From the NCBI GenBank assembly GCA_938008535.1, contig CALLKF010000088.1, positions 1 to 6,208 on the forward strand: 6,208 bases of DNA, written 5' to 3'. Made by a program: the position numbers and the translations under genes. Each line of letters starts with the position of its first letter. Within the stretch, counting starts at the first letter, position 1. The notes below the pieces were generated by a model. That model searched no databases. It worked only from the letters and a program-made list of their open reading frames with translations, and was not told where the DNA came from. The stretch comes from an uncultured Saprospirales bacterium (lineage in GTDB: Bacteria > Bacteroidota > Bacteroidia > Chitinophagales > JADIYW01). This document shows positions 5,005 through 6,208 of this stretch, in pieces.

Positions 5005-6208
5005 TTATTTGAATTAATTTCTTCATTATCTGTTAATGAACAAAAAAGTTTATTAGAGTTTTTACCGTTTAGCACCTTATCAAATCATGCTACACTCTAT
5101 AAACTTATAGATTTCACAATTAAACAAATTAATGGAAAAAAAGGAAATGATACTTCATTAGAACGACGTATTGTGTATCAAAATGTTTTTCCAAAAGAAA
5201 CGTATAACGAACATAAAATAAATAAGTTGTTGAGTGATGGTAATAAAGCTATAGAAGCTTTCATTGTCTATCTAACAATTTCTAAAGATTCATTTTATCA
5301 TAAAATGGCTCTCGTAAATTTTTATCAGGAAAAAAGATTGGATAAATATTTAGAGAATGATATAAAGCAATCCGTTATCTTAATACAAAATAAAAAAGAG
5401 AGTCTTGAAAAATTAAAGTTTAGCATTCAGTTAAATGAAAAAATGTATGAATATGAAACTCAGAAAAACAATCGCCAATCAAGCAAACAAAATCTTTATG
5501 ATTCAATTAGAAATTATAGCCAACTTGCAGAATTAAAATTCAGAAATTACAGTTTAGTAGATTTACATACTGATTTAAAAAGCAAAGAATGTACTAATAT
5601 TTTATACCAAATACACCTCATTATTCATAAACTATTGTATCAACATAACTTGATTGAAGATTTCGAAACTTGTTTCCAACTAATCCAAAGAAATAAAGAG
5701 CAGATTGATGAAAATGAATTAAAAGAATGTGTTGCATGTCTAACAGCAATAGCAATAAAACAGGTACATGATAATTTAGAACATGCTAAACAACGATTAT
5801 TTGATTTATATTGCTTTTTAGTAGATAATAATTTAATCTTAGAAATAGATCTTACAATTCCAGCTGGTCATTATAAAAATATTACAACTGTTGGTTTATA
5901 TTTAAGTGAATTTGAGTATGTAGATAATTTTATTGAAACGTATAAAAATAATTTACCTGATGAAGTGCGAGAAGATGTGTATAGTTACAACAAAGCACAT
6001 TTATTGTATTATAAAAAAGAATTCGACAATGTGTTGCAACTGATCAGCACTACAAAATATAAAGATGTATTTTATCGTTTGAGCTCACGTGTGCTTTTAA
6101 TCAAAACGTATTATGCTTTAGAAAAAACCGATGCTTCGTATTTTGATATTCTTAACAACAGCATCAACGCGTTTAAAAAATATGTTTACACCAACGAAGA
6201 ACTCAATG
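4990..6208 (+). CDS. partial large helical-repeat protein, conserved Bacteroidota hypothetical
   Basis: An ATG at 4990 opens a frame with no stop to the window end: 406 codons, C-terminus missing. The product is rich in Leu, Lys, Asn, Glu and Tyr, with hydrophobic residues spaced as in amphipathic helices throughout. There is no signal peptide or membrane segment, so a cytoplasmic all-alpha protein is expected. Residues 6-25 (LFELISSLSVNEQ, then LLEFL) and the stretch from about 338, which includes KDVFYRLSSRVLLIKTYYAL and ends near VYTNEELN, recall from memory an uncharacterised TPR-like family of roughly 500 residues common in Bacteroidota. If so, about 80-100 residues are cut off. No catalytic motif is seen. 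The start fits that family's N-terminus, but it leaves only 31 bp to the divergent ATG at 4958, so transcription must begin almost at the start codon or inside the neighbour. Confidence 0.85.
   Translation, partial: MYNSKLFELISSLSVNEQKSLLEFLPFSTLSNHATLYKLIDFTIKQINGKKGNDTSLERRIVYQNVFPKETYNEHKINKLLSDGNKAIEAFIVYLTISKDSFYHKMALVNFYQEKRLDKYLENDIKQSVILIQNKKESLEKLKFSIQLNEKMYEYETQKNNRQSSKQNLYDSIRNYSQLAELKFRNYSLVDLHTDLKSKECTNILYQIHLIIHKLLYQHNLIEDFETCFQLIQRNKEQIDENELKECVACLTAIAIKQVHDNLEHAKQRLFDLYCFLVDNNLILEIDLTIPAGHYKNITTVGLYLSEFEYVDNFIETYKNNLPDEVREDVYSYNKAHLLYYKKEFDNVLQLISTTKYKDVFYRLSSRVLLIKTYYALEKTDASYFDILNNSINAFKKYVYTNEELN

Overview
The window looks like a piece of a Bacteroidota genome. It is AT-rich, five of its genes encode lipoproteins with typical lipobox cysteines, two of those carry the acidic C-x-K-E-E surface-export signature known from that phylum, and one promoter matches the phylum's TTTG-N19-TAnnTTTG form. 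Shine-Dalgarno sequences are absent, as usual there. Genus and class cannot be fixed from this sequence.

Layout, left to right. Positions 1-351 are very AT-rich and hold no convincing gene, only a possible C-terminal coding remnant (222-317, minus). Positions 352-573 (minus) are a doubtful 73-residue membrane ORF with only a TTG start. Positions 665-3993 (minus) hold four lipoprotein genes reading leftward, 316 aa, 207 aa, 149 aa and 331 aa in transcription order. Spacers between them are about 90-110 bp. A perfect hairpin terminator at 4168-4197 separates this block from a fifth, independent lipoprotein gene (4275-4958, minus). That gene is divergent from a large partial ORF (4990-6208, plus) that leaves the window; it is all-helical in character and is missed if only closed ORFs are considered.

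The most striking feature is a 38-bp element found before each of the four clustered lipoprotein genes and once more after the last. Copies lie at 610-647, 1691-1728, 2235-2272, 2969-3006 and, diverged, at about 4015-4050. On the transcribed strand it ends 22-32 nt before each ATG, is followed by a T-tract in the four close copies, and can in principle form a small H-type pseudoknot. In the middle genes the similarity runs from the element through the 5' UTR into the first codons of the signal peptide, while the mature proteins are mostly unrelated. The block therefore resembles a set of lipoprotein modules behind a common leader.

No housekeeping-type promoter is visible in the internal spacers. 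The genes are then either one operon read from upstream of 3993, with the repeat as a per-cistron RNA element, or separate units with the repeat acting as promoter or operator. The 316-aa and 331-aa proteins are paralogues. No enzymatic function can be assigned to any protein here; all five lipoproteins are probably envelope-anchored, and at least two are predicted to be displayed on the cell surface.
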